This document shows positions 5,734 through 6,089 of a DNA stretch of 6,089 nt, piece after piece. Position numbers and translations under genes: made by a program. The DNA comes from Deltaproteobacteria bacterium (GTDB lineage Bacteria; Desulfobacterota; Desulfobacteria; Desulfobacterales; ETH-SRB1), in contig DAOUSD010000123.1 of NCBI GenBank assembly GCA_030627405.1, positions 1 to 6,089 on the forward strand, read 5' to 3'. Within the stretch, counting starts at the first letter, position 1. Each line of letters opens with the position of its first letter. The notes below the pieces were generated by a model. The model searched no databases and was not told the DNA's origin. It worked only from the letters and a program-made list of their open reading frames with translations.

Positions 5734-5799
5734 AATATCGTATCAGGCACTCGTCATTCCCACGAAGAATGACGGTCATCTTTGCGATATTATATTTTT
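5734..5799 (+). terminator. Nested hairpin and T-run after mltD
   Basis: CGTCATTC (5752-5759) pairs perfectly with GAATGACG (5767-5774) around a 7-base loop, and an outer stem AATATCG (5734-5740) pairs with CGATATT (5785-5791). TTTTT follows at 5795-5799. This can act as the mltD terminator. The inner sequence CGTCATTCCCACGAAGAATG also resembles the dispersed GTCATTCCC-type palindromes common in proteobacterial intergenic DNA, so it may be a shortened copy of such a repeat. Confidence 0.5.
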
Positions 5800-6011
5800 C
5801 TTCCCCATATAAGCCTTGACTTCAACTTCAATAATTTCTGCATGGCCTGCCGATAACCCACCCCACTTTTCAATTCCGGAGACTCTTTTTCTGTAATGAG
5901 AATCAGCGGAGATTTCTCAACGGGCAAATCAATGACTTGATCGTAGATTTCAGGATATAATGGCAGTGATTTTTGGCATCCTTCATTTTGTAGTTTACAC
6001 TTTTTCAACAT
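5790..6011 (-). CDS. Doubtful small open frame, possibly the 3' remnant of a gene
   Basis: A 73-codon minus-strand frame from ATG 6011 to TAA 5790-5792. The peptide has balanced composition (for example LPLYPEIYDQVIDLP and KSGVGYRQAMQKLLKLKSR) and reads more like real protein than most noncoding frames, but I recognise no family. There is no ribosome site before the ATG, and the frame stays open upstream (RLTANGWHPS) until a stop inside the TTAGC array at 6042-6044. It may therefore be the C-terminal end of a gene cut by the array. Two Cys near the start (residues 5 and 12) are not enough for a metal-site claim. Confidence 0.25.
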   Translation of the reverse strand: MLKKCKLQNEGCQKSLPLYPEIYDQVIDLPVEKSPLILITEKESPELKSGVGYRQAMQKLLKLKSRLIWGRKI

Positions 6012-6027
6012 TGACGGATGCCAGCCA

Positions 6028-6088
6028 TTAGCTGTTAGCCGTTAGCTATTAGGCAAAACTTTTGTATAAAAACGGACTGTTAAGCTAA
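6028..6088. repeat. TTAGC heptamer array at the right edge, with start of a reverse arm
   Basis: TTAGC cores at 6028-6032, 6035-6039 and 6042-6046, plus TTAGG at 6049-6053, again at exact 7-base steps. A reverse core GCTAA appears at 6084-6088 just before the window ends, so an inverted arm probably continues outside. Positions 6028-6046 equal the left-edge array (17-42) with exactly one 7-base unit removed. Confidence 0.65.
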
Positions 6089-6089
6089 A

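Noticed and set aside
4872..5750. Minus-strand frames opposite mltD (4872-5096, 5259-5483, 5502-5750)
   Set aside because: They are antisense to conserved SLT and LysM coding sequence, with no start signals.

Overview
The window is AT-rich and carries four intact chromosomal housekeeping genes separated by repeat-laden intergenic DNA. The gene set, the flavour of the proteins and the intergenic short repeats suggest a Gram-negative, anaerobic-type deltaproteobacterium (Desulfobacterota, Desulfobacterales-like). This is inference from family resemblance: no rRNA or species marker is present. The lipobox on the lytic transglycosylase supports an organism with an outer membrane.

Layout. Positions 1-170 hold a foldback element with inverted TTAGC heptamer arms, and 189-256 a second TTAGC array. 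A strong Shine-Dalgarno sequence then leads into a glyceraldehyde-3-phosphate dehydrogenase gene (349-1587, +). A heptamer array of a different sequence (CCTTCAG type, 1600-1724) fills the convergent junction and also encodes the last codons of ksgA. On the minus strand ksgA (1704-2555) overlaps by four bases the DUF2062 membrane protein gene (2552-2995) that precedes it; the two look translationally coupled. Positions 3000-3600 hold no intact gene: there is a probable transposase remnant and AT-rich DNA with small direct repeats and palindromes. At 3559-3716 lies a short element with inverted heptamer arms (TTGAAAT/TAGAAAT type) enclosing the start of what looks like a truncated four-helix-bundle (S23/IVP-like) gene, bracketed by an 8-bp direct repeat. 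The large mltD-type lipoprotein gene (3934-5712, +) follows, then a hairpin terminator, a doubtful small minus-strand frame (5790-6011), and another TTAGC array at the right edge.

How the parts relate. The four intact genes are ordinary: central carbon metabolism (GAPDH), ribosome maturation (KsgA), a small membrane protein of unknown role (DUF2062), and cell-wall remodelling (MltD with three LysM domains). They do not form one pathway. The unusual content lies between them. At least three sequence-unrelated families of 7-bp-period repeats occur within 6 kb, mostly with inverted arms, and one family encloses a gene remnant with what may be a target-site duplication. My main hypothesis is that these heptamer arrays are the ends, or the collapsed footprints, of a class of compact mobile cassette.
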